From: Klebsormidium nitens
Taxonomy: Eukaryota > Streptophyta > Klebsormidiophyceae > Klebsormidiales > Klebsormidiaceae
Length of the DNA: 64,000 nucleotides
Reading direction: 5' to 3'
Assembly: GCA_000708835.1 (NCBI GenBank)
Contig: DF237255.1
Span: 1-64,000, forward strand
Shown: positions 53,544 through 64,000 of the stretch, one piece after another
Layout of the letters: the number at the start of each line of letters is the position of its first letter
How positions within the stretch are numbered: position 1 is the stretch's first letter
Notes under the pieces: generated by a model
Seen by the model: only the letters and a program-made list of their open reading frames with translations
What the model was told of the DNA's origin: nothing
Databases searched by the model: none
Translations under genes and position numbers: made by a program

Positions 53544-55699
53544 CAGATCAGATCAGTGTATGTATACGCAAACGACTGAAGGAGCAAACAAAGAATATGC
53601 AGTGCGCTCTGTGGAGCTGGTTCAATTCACTGGTGCCGCGCGCCGGGCCAGCATTAATTGGTGATCAGCGGCAATTGTAGCCCAACAGCTGTAACTAGAG
53701 GCAAGCTGGCGGTGGCGCCGAGAATTCAAAGTAGTTTGGCTAGAGACGTGCCAAGACTCGTGAATGTTATTGGGGTGAGATGCAATCTGGCGCTCGGGTG
53801 AGCTGCGAACTGACCCAGCAAGAGAAGAATTTCCGGATCCAGCCTCTTCCAGACAACTTGAAGCTGCCACTAGCTGTCAGCTGTGCCGTCGTTTGAAAGG
53901 TAAGAAATGCACTCAGCCGATCAGAGGCTGTAGAGTGCAACAGACGGCCGACTCAAAATTGAGAATTAAGACCGGCCAATGAACGCACTAGCTCTACAAC
54001 TCTACAAGCTGGGGCAGGCTGCAGCTGGCTTGGAGATGGCTATCATACCGTACTGCGTGCTGATGCTCAGCTTTCACCAGATATGATTGTCGTTCAAATA
54101 GGTAGGTAGGTATGTGCACTGTGCAGGATGAATGTACGGTACATAGAGCCTGAGGCGCTAAACAACGCTCCGCGGACATTGGACAGCTGGGGTACCGTCG
54201 GCGTCGGTACAGCTACGAGCACAGGTTAGTACCAAGTGTATTCAATTAGTCGAGGTTTCTTCATAGGCTATCAGATCAGCGAGGACAACTCACTGACTCA
54301 CAAGGACAACTCACGCTGAGAGAAGAGTGCTTCGTGAACTCACGCCGACTGGTCTGGACTCTGGACTCTGGATTGGGCACCGGTAAATTATCACGCATCA
54401 TTACGAAATTAATTTGGACACCGAGTTCTGCCGTAATAACTGAGACTTCGATCCTATGATTGATAAGCCCCTTGAATGAAGAAATCATGCCCGGAGAACG
54501 GCAAGGTTAAGTCTTGTGGTTAATGTAGGATAGGGCGCGGGACCGGTGAATATCCAGGTTAGCGTTAGTAGGTTGTTCTTGCCCGGTAGAAGGACCTTAT
54601 GATTACTGCAGCGTATATTCGCCGAATGGAAGACTTATGCGCAATTATCGGTAGGACGGTAGCCTGGCGTCATCCTCGGCGGCGTAGATACTGGCTGGCG
54701 GCGGGCCGGCAAAAACTTCGGCCGGCCCGGGTTGTACTGCAGTGTGCACTGTAGAGTGTCCAGCTGCCGGTTCTTAACCTCTGGCACGGCAATAAATATA
54801 GGTACCGGCCACCATGATGCTCGATCGTCACCCTGTTTACCCTGCTTTACAGGGGGTACGTGCTCATCAATGCATTACTGGTCACGACTCACGCCAAAGC
54901 ACTCAGGAGTCAGCAGTGTCAGCACCGCAGAGAGCTACCGTCGTGGCACGGACAATTCACACCAGCTGTTTCCGGAAACTATTATATTTCCTTTTTCCAG
55001 TTCGCAAACCTGGGCTGGGCTAAATTTTACGTCTTAACCACCCCCTATTACGGGGCACTTTTGCCATTGGCCGGGCTAAAACGATATCTACACTTTTTTA
55101 CTGGTACGAGTGGGTCGTGCCAATACACTACCTAGACACTAGAGGAGATAGAGGTAATCAGTAGTTTAGCAAGCGAGCTTATAAATCAATAAATTGATCA
55201 ATTTTTGCGAAAAATTTTTTCTTTGAAATTCATGACGTCATCTTGATGACGTCATACTCTTGTTAGTATTTCAATCATTTTCACTCTACTAAATTGCATG
55301 AGGTACCAGATTGCCGTGGGTTGCCGCTGGCCGCAGGTCAAACATAATTTGCGGCGACTTCATACCAGTCAGACGCACCGACCATGCCGGGTCGAACAAA
55401 TTGCCATCCCGTGATCTTCCGACTCACCGTGACAACGAGACGGTATCCAGATTCCAGATCCCAGTCCAATATATTGCCGCTGGCTGTGATATCCAGCGGC
55501 GGCGAGTCAAGTATGGCATTCGACGATTCTGACGTCGAATCTCGGGCAGGTTGCCGCTGGCGGCACGTCGAGTATTTTTGGCGACTCCTTGAATAGGTCA
55601 CACCGACCTGATTTCCGCCATTGAACGGCAGAGCCGGGCACTGCGACGTCCCGGATTTCGAACTGCCGCCGTTGCCGGGGCCTGGGCTTCCCTGCTGTA
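53544..55699. other. Intergenic region upstream of tectonin gene
   Basis: No gene recognised. The left part should hold the tectonin promoter. An AT-rich stretch lies at about 55180-55300 with two TGACGTCA octamers. The last 400 bases contain repeated TTGCCGCTGG words and are the target into which the hAT element inserted. Confidence 0.45.
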
Positions 55700-55707
55700 C
55701 TTTCGAC
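55700..55707. repeat. hAT target-site duplication, left copy
   Basis: CTTTCGAC immediately precedes the left terminal inverted repeat and is repeated exactly at 60431-60438. Eight bases is the duplication length of hAT transposons. Confidence 0.96.
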
Positions 55708-55734
55708 CAGTGTTGCGATTATCTTTTTGAATTG

Positions 55735-55905
55735 GGTGGCCGTGGGCACCCTTCCGGCTACTTTTGGGTGTCCGGGGGGAACCCCCGGGGTCTTCATCGG
55801 GTGCCCGCAGGCCCCTTCGGGGCCACGATAGGGTGTCCGGTGACTGGTCCGACTGGCACCCCCGGAGCCGTCATTGGGTGCCCACTGCCCGAGGTCCCCC
55901 TCGGA
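55735..55905. repeat. hAT left subterminal repeats
   Basis: Several GGGTGCCC or GGGTGTCC words and their complements occur within 200 bases of the left end (for example TCGGGTGCCCGC, TTGGGTGCCCAC). Short palindromes such as GGCCCCTTCGGGGCC are interleaved. hAT transposases typically bind repeated subterminal motifs. Confidence 0.8.
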
Positions 55906-56418
55906 GCCTGAGCCACATTGGCAGACTCGCGAGTACCGTACGAAAAGAGACCATCAGGTTATTCACCGATTGCATGCAGCATGAGTGGAGTCGGGGGGTG
56001 GAGTCAATACATCCATACATACATATCTCACTGTATGTATGCATCCAATAAGTCATTGGAATCATGAAATCACTGAAGGCTTGCAACATGCCAGTCAAAT
56101 TCCGATTGGTCCATAACCATGATATCCAGGCTTTGAATTAACGCATGAAGAGGGCTGCGCATTCTCGAGCCCCGATGCTTGATCATGCTAGACGCCCAGT
56201 GGGCGGCCACTTTCCTAGGCTCCTAGCCACGCACGGTTTTGAAAGTTCGTCTCGCTGGCTGCATGAACATTCCAGAATACCTATAAAGTTGAGGCTATAT
56301 TGCACAATCATTATTGCCTTATGTATGGTTACAATGTACACTGATATTTCAATCCACAACACAGCAAACTCGTCCTACCACATGAATATGATTCAAAATA
56401 TGCAAAGGTGAATTCTAT

Positions 56419-59400
56419 TCAACATTCGTCGTCTGACTGGAATAAGTCAAGCTCCTCGAGCACAGCCGGATTATCCCGCCATACTCGACGAGGCTTCCTG
56501 CTCAGCCACTTCCTATACACCTTGCTCAAGAACTCGGAATCGGGCTTCGCTGGACCGCATAACTTAATCCTCATGCAATCATCTAGTGCCCCTATTTTCA
56601 ACCTATTGCGCAACTTGCTATGGATGAGGGTCCTCAAGGAAAAGCCTCTCTCAGCCTCAGCACTAGAGCACGCCTGCACCAGTGCTATGCAACCGAGTTT
56701 GAGGAGGTTGGGGTAGGACTCCCGGCTATGAGGGTCCCCGTAGAGTCGGCAGACGACCTCGTCCAAGGATGGGAACCCGTCTACGCTAGTGGCGGCAGCT
56801 TGGCGCATCTGAAAGATCACCGACTTGAAACGCGGCCACTCGGTCAAAACCGCATCCCAGTCGACTATGGGCTCGAAGACCACCCCGCGGGCGGTTCTCT
56901 CAACTCCATACTGCTGCTTGAGCACCTCAAGATGCCCCGTGCCCCAGTCGGATAGACGGGCCAAGGTCGACGGGTAATGGGCCGGCGAGAAAATGGCGAA
57001 GGACTCGAAGAGAGCGCGGTCCGGAAACCTCTCCTGCAGATTTTTAACCACCCCCTTCGCGTAGGACACCATGAAAGCCTTGCAAAACGCCGCGTCTGCA
57101 ACGGGCCCCTCGGGACTGAAGCGCACGTCAAACCCGCTGTACTTGAACCGGTCGACGTACCCCGCCTCCTTCCACACCAAGAACTTGAACCAAAAAGATC
57201 TAACCTCTGACCCCAATCCTCCGGGCAGATCGTCCGGACCCGCCTCGTCGCTGGTGTTTATGAAGTACTCTTGGATGGCGCTGATGGTAGAATCGACGTG
57301 TTGCTTGACCTGAGTTGGGTCTACCCAAGCGCGCTGGAATGCTTTGTTGAGGATGCTGAGTTGCTCAAGAAGGACTACCAGAAAGCACAGGGCGAAGATG
57401 AAGCGGAAAGACGAGAGGTTCTCGAAATGCTCGGGATGAGGCTCGGGGCCACCGGGAGCGAAGAGGACTAGCAACTCATGGTGTGAGCGGAAGATACTCT
57501 GGACAGCCTGGCAGCGGGAGAGCCAGCGGACTTTGTGCAGCTTAGCAAGCCGAAGAGATTTGTCGCCGACCTCAGCCTGCACCTCCTTCAGCTTGGCAGA
57601 CCGCTGGGGTGAGCGGGCAAAGAAGACCGCCAGAGAGTTGACGATGTTGTCAAAGTCCTTGGAGTACGCGCAACTGTCAGCAGCGTCCTTAGCAGCCAGC
57701 GCCTCTCGATGAGCACCGCAGTGGGAGCTGGTCATGAAGGGGTTCTCCTCTTTGACCAGGAGTGTAGACACGCCGCCGTGCACGCCTGCATTGAGTAAGA
57801 GGAATACAAGATCAGCTACTAAAAAGCAAGCTCATGTGCACATGCTTACCAACTTTTGAGCAAAAGATTCAGACATTATGCACCTAAGACACCTAAGACT
57901 GGCTCCTTGAAGACTGGTGAACATGAAGGTTCAGGTCCAGGATTCACTAAGCAAACACATCTTTGCAAATGCTTCCGGACAATGCATCTGGACAACTCAA
58001 GCCAACATCAATGAATGTTCTCCAGAGGATTGTTGCGCAGGATAATCTGCATTGAAGCAATTCTCCTGGTTGACAATACGTATCAAGCGTAAGCCGAGCA
58101 AGTGTCAACCTGACTTACCAACCATTACCGCAGCACCATCACTCCCGAAGCCCATCATTTTGAGCACGTCCCAGCCTCTCCGATTCAGCAGCTCCATGAT
58201 GGACGCCTTCAAGCTGACTGCCGTTGTCGCCGCAACTTGAACGAGCTCCACAAAACGTACCTGCATGAAAGTGCTAAATGTATAGTCAGTACGCAAATTT
58301 GCACAACAAGTCTTTGCAGCCACAAAGTCTTGAACTTTGGATCATATCAAACTTCAAGAATCCTGCACCCTGTGGGCTATCATTCAGATTGCAACAGAAA
58401 ACCAATGCAAGAAATCCTTCATGGACAAGGGGGACACATTTTGACTTTGACCCGGATTCAGTGTGCTTGCTGCAGAGGCATAGATTCCTACTAACCCTTG
58501 AGTCTTCTACGCAGATTTTCTTACCACAACTGTGGCCCCCTTCATGAAGACCACGTACGCGATCATGTGCTCGTCCACCGACATAGATGTGCTCTCGTCC
58601 ACAATGAGGCCAAAGAAAGGGCTCCGCTTAACGTCTTCAGACTCCTCTTCTGATAGCACGTCGCTTGCAGCTTCAGCGAACTCCTTGCATGCGTCTCTGG
58701 CCTGGTGCTTATGGTGCAGCTTGTCAAACCTGAATGAACAAAGACCAGATACTTGCCTCTAAAAAACCCTGACTATCATTCATTGCCACATCTGAATCAC
58801 CCAAGCGGCAGCCACTATGCATTCTGCAAGATATCAGCGGCCATTGATCCGCACCTGGTTGTGTCTAAAGCTTTCAAGAACGATGCGCAGACTTCAACAC
58901 TCATGTAAACACTCGACCGATATTCAAACCCAAAACCAGGTCAGAACAAGCAGCCCACGACCAAGTCAGAACAAGCAGGGCCCAATCTCCTTCGAACTTG
59001 CCAGTGACAATCACACATTACAATCAGGATTTGGAACGGAACGTCTGATCAAAGCGCTGATACCAACGTGCTCACCCTCGTTGCTTGAACAGGTCACACA
59101 GACTCGCCATTTTCAGGAAAGGCAGGAGCTCCCAACACAACCAGTACGCCAAAGCAATGTTGTTATGCAACTTGGCCTCCGCCTCAGATGCTTGCGCTGC
59201 AGCCGCTTGGTGGATCGCGCCTGCGCGAGCGACTCTGTCATCTGCAGCCTGTGCCGTCCTGTGATCACCGCTCTTGGCGTGTTTCCTCAGGGTGTGCAAC
59301 CTGTAGCTTGACGACCCCCCCTCAGTGAAATCATTCTTCAGCTTAGCCTCTCGACACGTCTTGCAGAAAAGTCTCCTGGCGCCCGTCATCTTGTCAACGA

Positions 59401-59845
59401 CCAGATCTTCAATCCAGGTTAGCCCGTAACCACCCTGTGTTTCTGGCAGCACCCACTTGACCTGGAATGTTCTCTTCCTCTTCTTCTTTGCCTGGTCGCC
59501 TTCCGAATCAGAGGAGGAACTGGGCTCTGCAGCCTGCTCAGCTGGTCTCCTTGCAGGAAGGGGCGGAAGACCTTGCACCTGCTCTACAATTGGTGGATCG
59601 ACGGGGCTTTCGTTTAGATCTGGAATGGTGGCTGCCTCAGGAACCCCCTGAGCTGCTCCACCCTGAGCTTGCATCGCGGTTGCTTGTGTCACGACTGGCG
59701 TAGGCTGGTCGTGGGGCTGGGTTTGGGTGGCCGCTCCTACAGGTTTGAAGAAGCTTGCCACGCTGGCTTGCTTGCCACCAGGGCCTGTCTTCCCGCTATC
59801 TCTAGGGGTTCCTTTGGGTTGCTGCTTGCCTCCCTTGCCAGCCAT
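56419..59845 (-). CDS. hAT-family transposase
   Basis: Cut-and-paste transposase. Four exons (59845-59076, 58729-58525, 58260-58119, 57785-56419) total 2,484 bases, 827 residues, with GT-AG introns. The N-terminus carries QASVASFF (residues 26-33), matching the PCNA-binding PIP-box pattern, then a basic cluster KKKRKR, then a zinc-finger region with CKTC and a later H-x-x-x-x-H (HTLRKHAKSGDH), as in BED/TTF fingers. Catalytic-core motifs: GLIVDEST (first Asp), GFGSDGAAVMVG (second Asp) and CGAH. The C-terminus is the hAT dimerisation domain (ACSSAEAERGFS, SKLRNRL). It resembles the KIAA1586/ZMYM-like branch, as a family-level judgement. An upstream in-frame ATG at 59899 would add 18 hydrophobic residues and is less likely. 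Confidence 0.92.
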
Positions 59846-60279
59846 GCTGTAAAAGACGGAAGCAAGCGCGACGAGCAGGAGCACAGCTTCACCCACCATC
59901 TTGCCTGGTCACCTCTGAGTGGGAATGGGGAGCGCCACCTTCCAAGAGTCCTCCAGACCTTCAACACGGCAATGCAGAGGCTGCATTCAGTCAGGACTGA
60001 GTTGCGGTCACGGTACGCGCGCGCGCGAGCCTGAGGGGTGCGCGGGCCAGGCGCCGCGGCGGGCTGCACTAGTGCGTGACAGGGACAAGGGACCGGGGAT
60101 TCAGCTTCGAACCTCCGGACTCAGGAGTGGCAGACTGCAGTCACGACTCACCAGTGACAATCGGTCTTCGACATTTCGCCCCGGTTCGCTTATGCCAGGC
60201 AACTTTCTTGCCGAGGGGCACTGTCGCAAATTGCAATTCTGGACCCCCCAGCCTCAGAGTCAGATACGGTATGGACAGT

Positions 60280-60417
60280 GGACACCCTGACGATTTGCAT
60301 TGGGTGCCCCATGGGCACCTTCGAACCCCTGATCGGGTGCCCTATGGGCACCCTCACGACCCCCTTTGGGGGTCTGGGGCGACCATCGGGTGCCTTTTTA
60401 CCAGGGACGGGGCACCC
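60280..60417. repeat. hAT right subterminal repeats
   Basis: GGGTGCCC occurs repeatedly (TTGGGTGCCCCATGGGCACC, TCGGGTGCCCTATGGGCACC, TCGGGTGCC). The first two form near-perfect palindromes GGTGCCC-nnnn-GGGCACC. They mirror the words at the left end. Confidence 0.8.
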
Positions 60418-60430
60418 AATCGCAACACTG

Positions 60431-60438
60431 CTTTCGAC
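60431..60438. repeat. hAT target-site duplication, right copy
   Basis: CTTTCGAC, identical to 55700-55707. Confidence 0.96.
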
Positions 60439-61510
60439 TTTAACTAAAAGAATTTGCGGACCGCATTCTTCGATTATTGCCGCTGGCGCGCGGTCCTGGG
60501 ACCTAAACATCAGGCATTATATGGAACAAGTTCCACATACCGGTAGGTATACCATCTCGACCGGTAGTCGAAGTACCGGAGGTACTTGAGTCCTAATACC
60601 AGCCTCGGGGCTCGCTTCCGAGGAGATTGAAGCTGCATCCAAATTTCACAGATTTTGATCCTATACTAGTCAGAGTAAAACCGAGCAGAAAGGCGTGATG
60701 ACGTCAGCAAAGCGAGCTTACATTTTGACGACGTGCGCAAAACGAGCTTTTACGTAAGCAAAGCGAGCGCGAGCTTGGAAAGCTCCCCCGGTAAACTACC
60801 GAAGACCCAATCCCGACACTAGAGTAGCTCAGCCAATCACAGTCCACAGGGATTCCAGAGTCCAGTGGCTACTGGCTTTTTGCTCTTAAAATTATTGTAG
60901 ACAGGTACCTACGGTAGTCAGTCCTGTGTCCTGCTGGCTGCTTGCAACCGTAGGTACCTCTGCCGGAGGTACCTACCTAGTACCTACCTAGCCTACATCG
61001 TACAAAGCTACAACACAGCCGCGCTAAAAGTAACAACTACAGGTACCTACTTACCTATTCACCTGGTTCAATGGGTAGCTGTACCTATGTAGGTAAGTAT
61101 TTTGAACCTTGACGCTTGAAGCAACAGGGACGGTAGTACCTAGATATGGTTGCAGATACCTACCTAGGTAGGTAAAGGTAAGAAGGTACAAGTCATGTGC
61201 ACTGAGCAGGAATCCATGATGGGTACGGTAATTATTTTACTTACTGTCAGGAAGCCAAAGAAGAGTACCTACCTTCCTAGGTGAGATCATGAGCAACAGA
61301 GCAGCCTGGAGCCTGAGGTAGGTACCTAGCTGGGTCCATAGAAAAACGTTTCAAATGAAGGAAGGGATTCGCTAGGAAGGGACTTCACTTGGTTGTTTGC
61401 CCGGGCGTCCAAGCTCAGTAACTTCGCACGGCCAGCGCACTAATTGCAAGCTCGCAAGCTTGCATATTACGCCCGCATTGCCAGCTGCCAGCATTCCCTC
61501 CGCCGTCCCA
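60439..61510. promoter_or_regulatory. Upstream region of polyphenol oxidase gene with TAGGTACC repeats
   Basis: No coding exon recognised. The stretch 60900-61330 is unusually rich in GGTACCTACC and its complement, including a perfect 18-base palindrome TACCTACCTAGGTAGGTA at 61157-61174. A second small repeat, GCAAAGCGAGCTT, occurs near 60705-60765. The promoter of the downstream gene must lie here, but no TATA box was identified with confidence. Confidence 0.55.
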
Positions 61511-64000
61511 ATGATGGCCCCCCGCGTGGCCTGTGTGGCGCTCCTCCTCGCGTCGCTCTTCCTCTGCGCGCCCGACGCCTCCCGCGCGCAGATCGTCATT
61601 CGCAGCAACCGCACCGCCAACGCGTCGGCGCCCGCGCCCGCCATCAGCCTCTCGTCCGGCAATGCAACAAAGCCCGGGTACTCCGGGGGCCTGTTGGGTT
61701 TTCAGCCCGACGGGGGGCTTTACATCACTCCTGACGTCATCAACCAGTGCGAAAGCCTCCCGGGGACTGCGAGCGACGGCTCCGGCAATGCCATGCTCCT
61801 TACGGCGTCGGGTACCGTGACGGACGAGAAGGAGAAGGGGACGGACCTGGGGAACTGCTGCCCGCCGCCTTACGCGGGCGCTCCTGTGGTGAGGAGCTGG
61901 GAGCCCACTGATTTTTCCCCCTGTTTTGTTCTTATAGAGATTTGTGTTGCTCGCACTTTGTCCACCACTCGCCTCAGCTGAAATGCTGTGCGTTAGAATT
62001 TCAGAGTACCAGTTACGGAACAGCATTGTCCTGCATCTTTGTGGGGCTGGTGAATCGGCGCAGCTAACAGCGTCTGTTCCGTTCTTCCTCCCATACTGGG
62101 GAATTGTCATACATGAACAATGTATTAGTTTCTTGGATGTGATTGATCCAGCATTGTCTGAATTGAAGGTTTATTCTGAAGCCGCTCCATAACATGAATT
62201 TGCGCAGCATTTGGGATGGAAGTCTCTGTCTAGAAACTGGGTTCAGTCCCAGAACCAGGGCCTTTACCAGTTGCATTGTGAGGACCTTTCATTTACCAGG
62301 ACATACTATATTTGCTCGCCGCGTTTGCACAACAGGAAAGGTCAACATTCTCACAGGGTGTTGGACTTGACAGCTGGCAATGATTACCCTTAATCACAAT
62401 GGCTGGCAATGATGACCTTAATCTGCTGTCTTCCTTAAAGAGCTAAACTTTGGATGGCTTTGTTAAGCTGCAGACATTCATCTGGTTGAGTTTGAGCAAC
62501 TTTGTTTTTCTAATTCCCCTTTCTCCTCAATGTACATATATTATTGCAGCATATAAATGTGTTCTCCACGAGTCACCTTCATTACTAAATCCCTTTCACG
62601 ATTTTGGTGCCCATGTTCAAGTTAGACTCCTTGCAACTTCTCATCTGGTCTCTGACGAGCTTCATATCAACTTTCACCTGCTTCCTTGGCCAATCCATCC
62701 TCAAACAACTGTCTTTCAACTCTCTCTACTATCCTTTCTATACTGGGGGCCTCAGCCAATCACTCCCCTTCAATATATCTACCTCTCTAGTACTGACTTG
62801 GTGGCGTCCAACTTTTTACAGCTCTTACATATGATCCACCCTCTGTTTGATTGTTTGTCACGAACCCATTTCTGCTCTGCTCATCTCTACTAGAGTCTTA
62901 ACTTCTGAGTGCCTCCATTGCTGCCTTTTCCATAAGTGACAGTCCCTTGCTAATCTGGCATCCGTTTTCTTGCCAGACCCAGACAGACCTCGCTTCCAGT
63001 CCTACTGCTCAACGGGTTACTTAACCAGCTCTTAACCAGCCTGGTCTGGAAAAGCGCCTCAACCCATGGCTAACCCAGCTCGGTTAACGGTCGTTTCGTC
63101 CTGTGCTTTCAGGCCTGGCGCTCCTAACTCGACGTTCAAAGTACTTTTAACTAGCTCATGACCAGCCTTATCTGGTGGAAGCTTAAGGGCATCGACCCAT
63201 CTCTAACCCGGTTTGGTTCATTTTGTCTTCAGGCTTGGCAACCGTATGGTCCGAGCCGCCCCATCGTCGTCCGGCGCTCCTGGTTGGACGTCCAAAACGA
63301 CACAGTGTACATGGAGAAACTCGCGCGCGGCTTCAAGCTGATGAGGACCCAAGGCCCAAACAGCCCCAACAGTCTCCTCAGGCAAGCTAGAGTAAGGCCA
63401 GCTTAACCTTAACCTTAAGTTAACCCTCATCCCTGATGATGCGCAGGGCTTCTAACTGATGAGGGCCCAAGGCCCAAATAGCCCAAACAGTCTCCTCAGG
63501 CAAGCCAGGGTAGGGACCACCTTAACCTTAACTCAACCGTTATCCCTGATGCTGAATACACTCGCAAACCTGATCTTGGGTAGAAGCGCGGAAGGGTCAG
63601 GAGTACGGTTGCTTCCAAAGGGCTGAATCGGATGCAGTTCGTTCGTGGAGCCAGCGAAAGACAGGCAAGGAGTCATGGCGTAAGGTATTTTACCCACGCG
63701 CACGTCCATAACGACTGGTTAAACTTTTTTGAAGATTCGGGTTATGGTACGAAGTACTTAACCCCCACGCAGGTTCATTGCCACCACTGCACTACCGCCA
63801 AAACCCAGGGTTACATCCATAACGGCTGGTTAAACTTTTCGAAGATTTGGGTTATGATACGAAGTACTTAACCCCCACGCAGGTCCATTGCCACCACTGC
63901 ACTACCGCCAAAACCCAGGGTTACATCCATAACGGCTGGCATTTCCTGCCGTGGCACCGCGCCGAGATCTTCTACTTCGAGCAATCGATGCAGTATCTGC
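61511..64000 (+). CDS. Polyphenol oxidase/tyrosinase, 5' part (runs off window)
   Basis: Type 3 copper enzymes oxidise phenols to quinones. Exons 61511-61888, 63233-63391 and 63883 onward join in phase (phase 0). Residues 1-26 (MMAPRVACVALLLASLFLCA) look like a secretory signal peptide rather than a plastid transit peptide. Next come NCCPPP, typical of plant-type polyphenol oxidase, then RPIVVRRSWLD, then the copper-A site: VHCHHC (first His, plus the Cys that forms a thioether in this family), IHNGWHFLPWHRAEIF (second and third His). The copper-B half lies beyond the window. An upstream in-frame ATG at 61397 is possible but would bury the signal peptide. Introns contain junction echoes. Confidence 0.88.
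63113..63150 (+). repeat. Acceptor-side echo of polyphenol oxidase exon 2
   Basis: TTTCAGGCCTGGCGCTCCTAA resembles the functional acceptor and exon start (TCTTCAGGCTTGGCA at 63227) joined, by an internal deletion, to exon text CGCTCCTGG...GACGTCCAAAA. The preceding intron block (TTAACCAGC...CAGCCTGGTCTGG) is also repeated about 120 bases downstream. Confidence 0.7.
63444..63515 (+). repeat. Donor-side echo of polyphenol oxidase exon 2
   Basis: The exon end (LMRTQGPNSPNSLLRQAR, donor GTAAGG at 63392) is repeated almost exactly about 121 bases downstream with donor GTAGGG. Following intron words (CTTAACCTTAAC, TTATCCCTGATG) are copied too. Confidence 0.92.
63679..63882 (+). repeat. Tandem acceptor-side echoes of polyphenol oxidase exon 3
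   Basis: A 110-base unit, starting at 63761 (ACCCCCACGCAG) and again at 63871, contains the acceptor and the copper-A exon start. The echo at 63773 differs from the functional exon by one base over about 65 bases and then runs into intron text with an in-frame stop. A shorter, partly deleted copy lies at about 63691-63760. Confidence 0.95.

Larger units (their letters stand above)
55708..60430 (-). mobile_element. Complete hAT DNA transposon
   Basis: A 4,723-base element bounded by perfect 13-base terminal inverted repeats (CAGTGTTGCGATT at 55708-55720; its complement at 60418-60430) and flanked by an exact 8-base target duplication. It contains one four-exon transposase gene on the minus strand that joins in frame with catalytic motifs present, and GGGTGCCC-type subterminal repeats at both ends. 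The intact frame and perfect duplication indicate a recent, possibly autonomous copy. Confidence 0.95.

Overview
This is nuclear DNA of a eukaryote, most likely a streptophyte green alga of the Klebsormidium type. The genes are split by many GT-AG introns. They include a plant-type HOP2, a homologue of the plastid transcription-complex subunit pTAC10/PAP3, a plant-style hybrid histidine kinase, a polyphenol oxidase/tyrosinase, and a ciliary transition-zone protein (TMEM17 family), which argues against a lineage without flagella. The organism call is an inference; no rRNA or organelle marker is present.

Layout. 1025-4005 (-): HOP2, eight exons. 5146-22831 (+): a long pTAC10-like gene, seventeen exons. 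24728-33933 (-): membrane hybrid histidine kinase, nine exons, 1,269 residues. 38574-41037 (-): TMEM17-like. 41434-46657 (+): DUF1308/C7orf25 homologue; it and TMEM17 diverge from a gap of about 0.4 kb. 49013-53543 (-): tectonin-repeat protein. 55708-60430: a complete hAT DNA transposon with 13-bp terminal inverted repeats, an 8-bp target duplication and a four-exon transposase that joins in frame. 61511 to the window end (+): 5' part of a secreted polyphenol oxidase/tyrosinase. The exon joins were worked out by hand from splice signals and reading phase. In each gene except the tectonin (one donor uncertain) the exon lengths sum to an intact frame.

The most unusual feature is not a gene. Most long introns here contain tandem, decayed copies ('echoes') of the adjacent exon-intron junction: the last 50-90 bases of an exon plus its donor repeated downstream, or an acceptor plus the first 50-90 bases of an exon repeated upstream. 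Periods are usually 80-170 bp with up to ten copies. They occur in the pTAC10-like gene (about 35 copies), histidine kinase, DUF1308, tectonin and polyphenol oxidase genes. They look like repeated tandem duplication across splice junctions that lengthens introns while one copy stays in use.

The genes are unrelated housekeeping and signalling loci: meiotic recombination, plastid transcription, phosphorelay signalling, cilium and phenol oxidation. No operon-like cooperation is expected. A 599-base run of N (20657-21255) lies inside one echo array.
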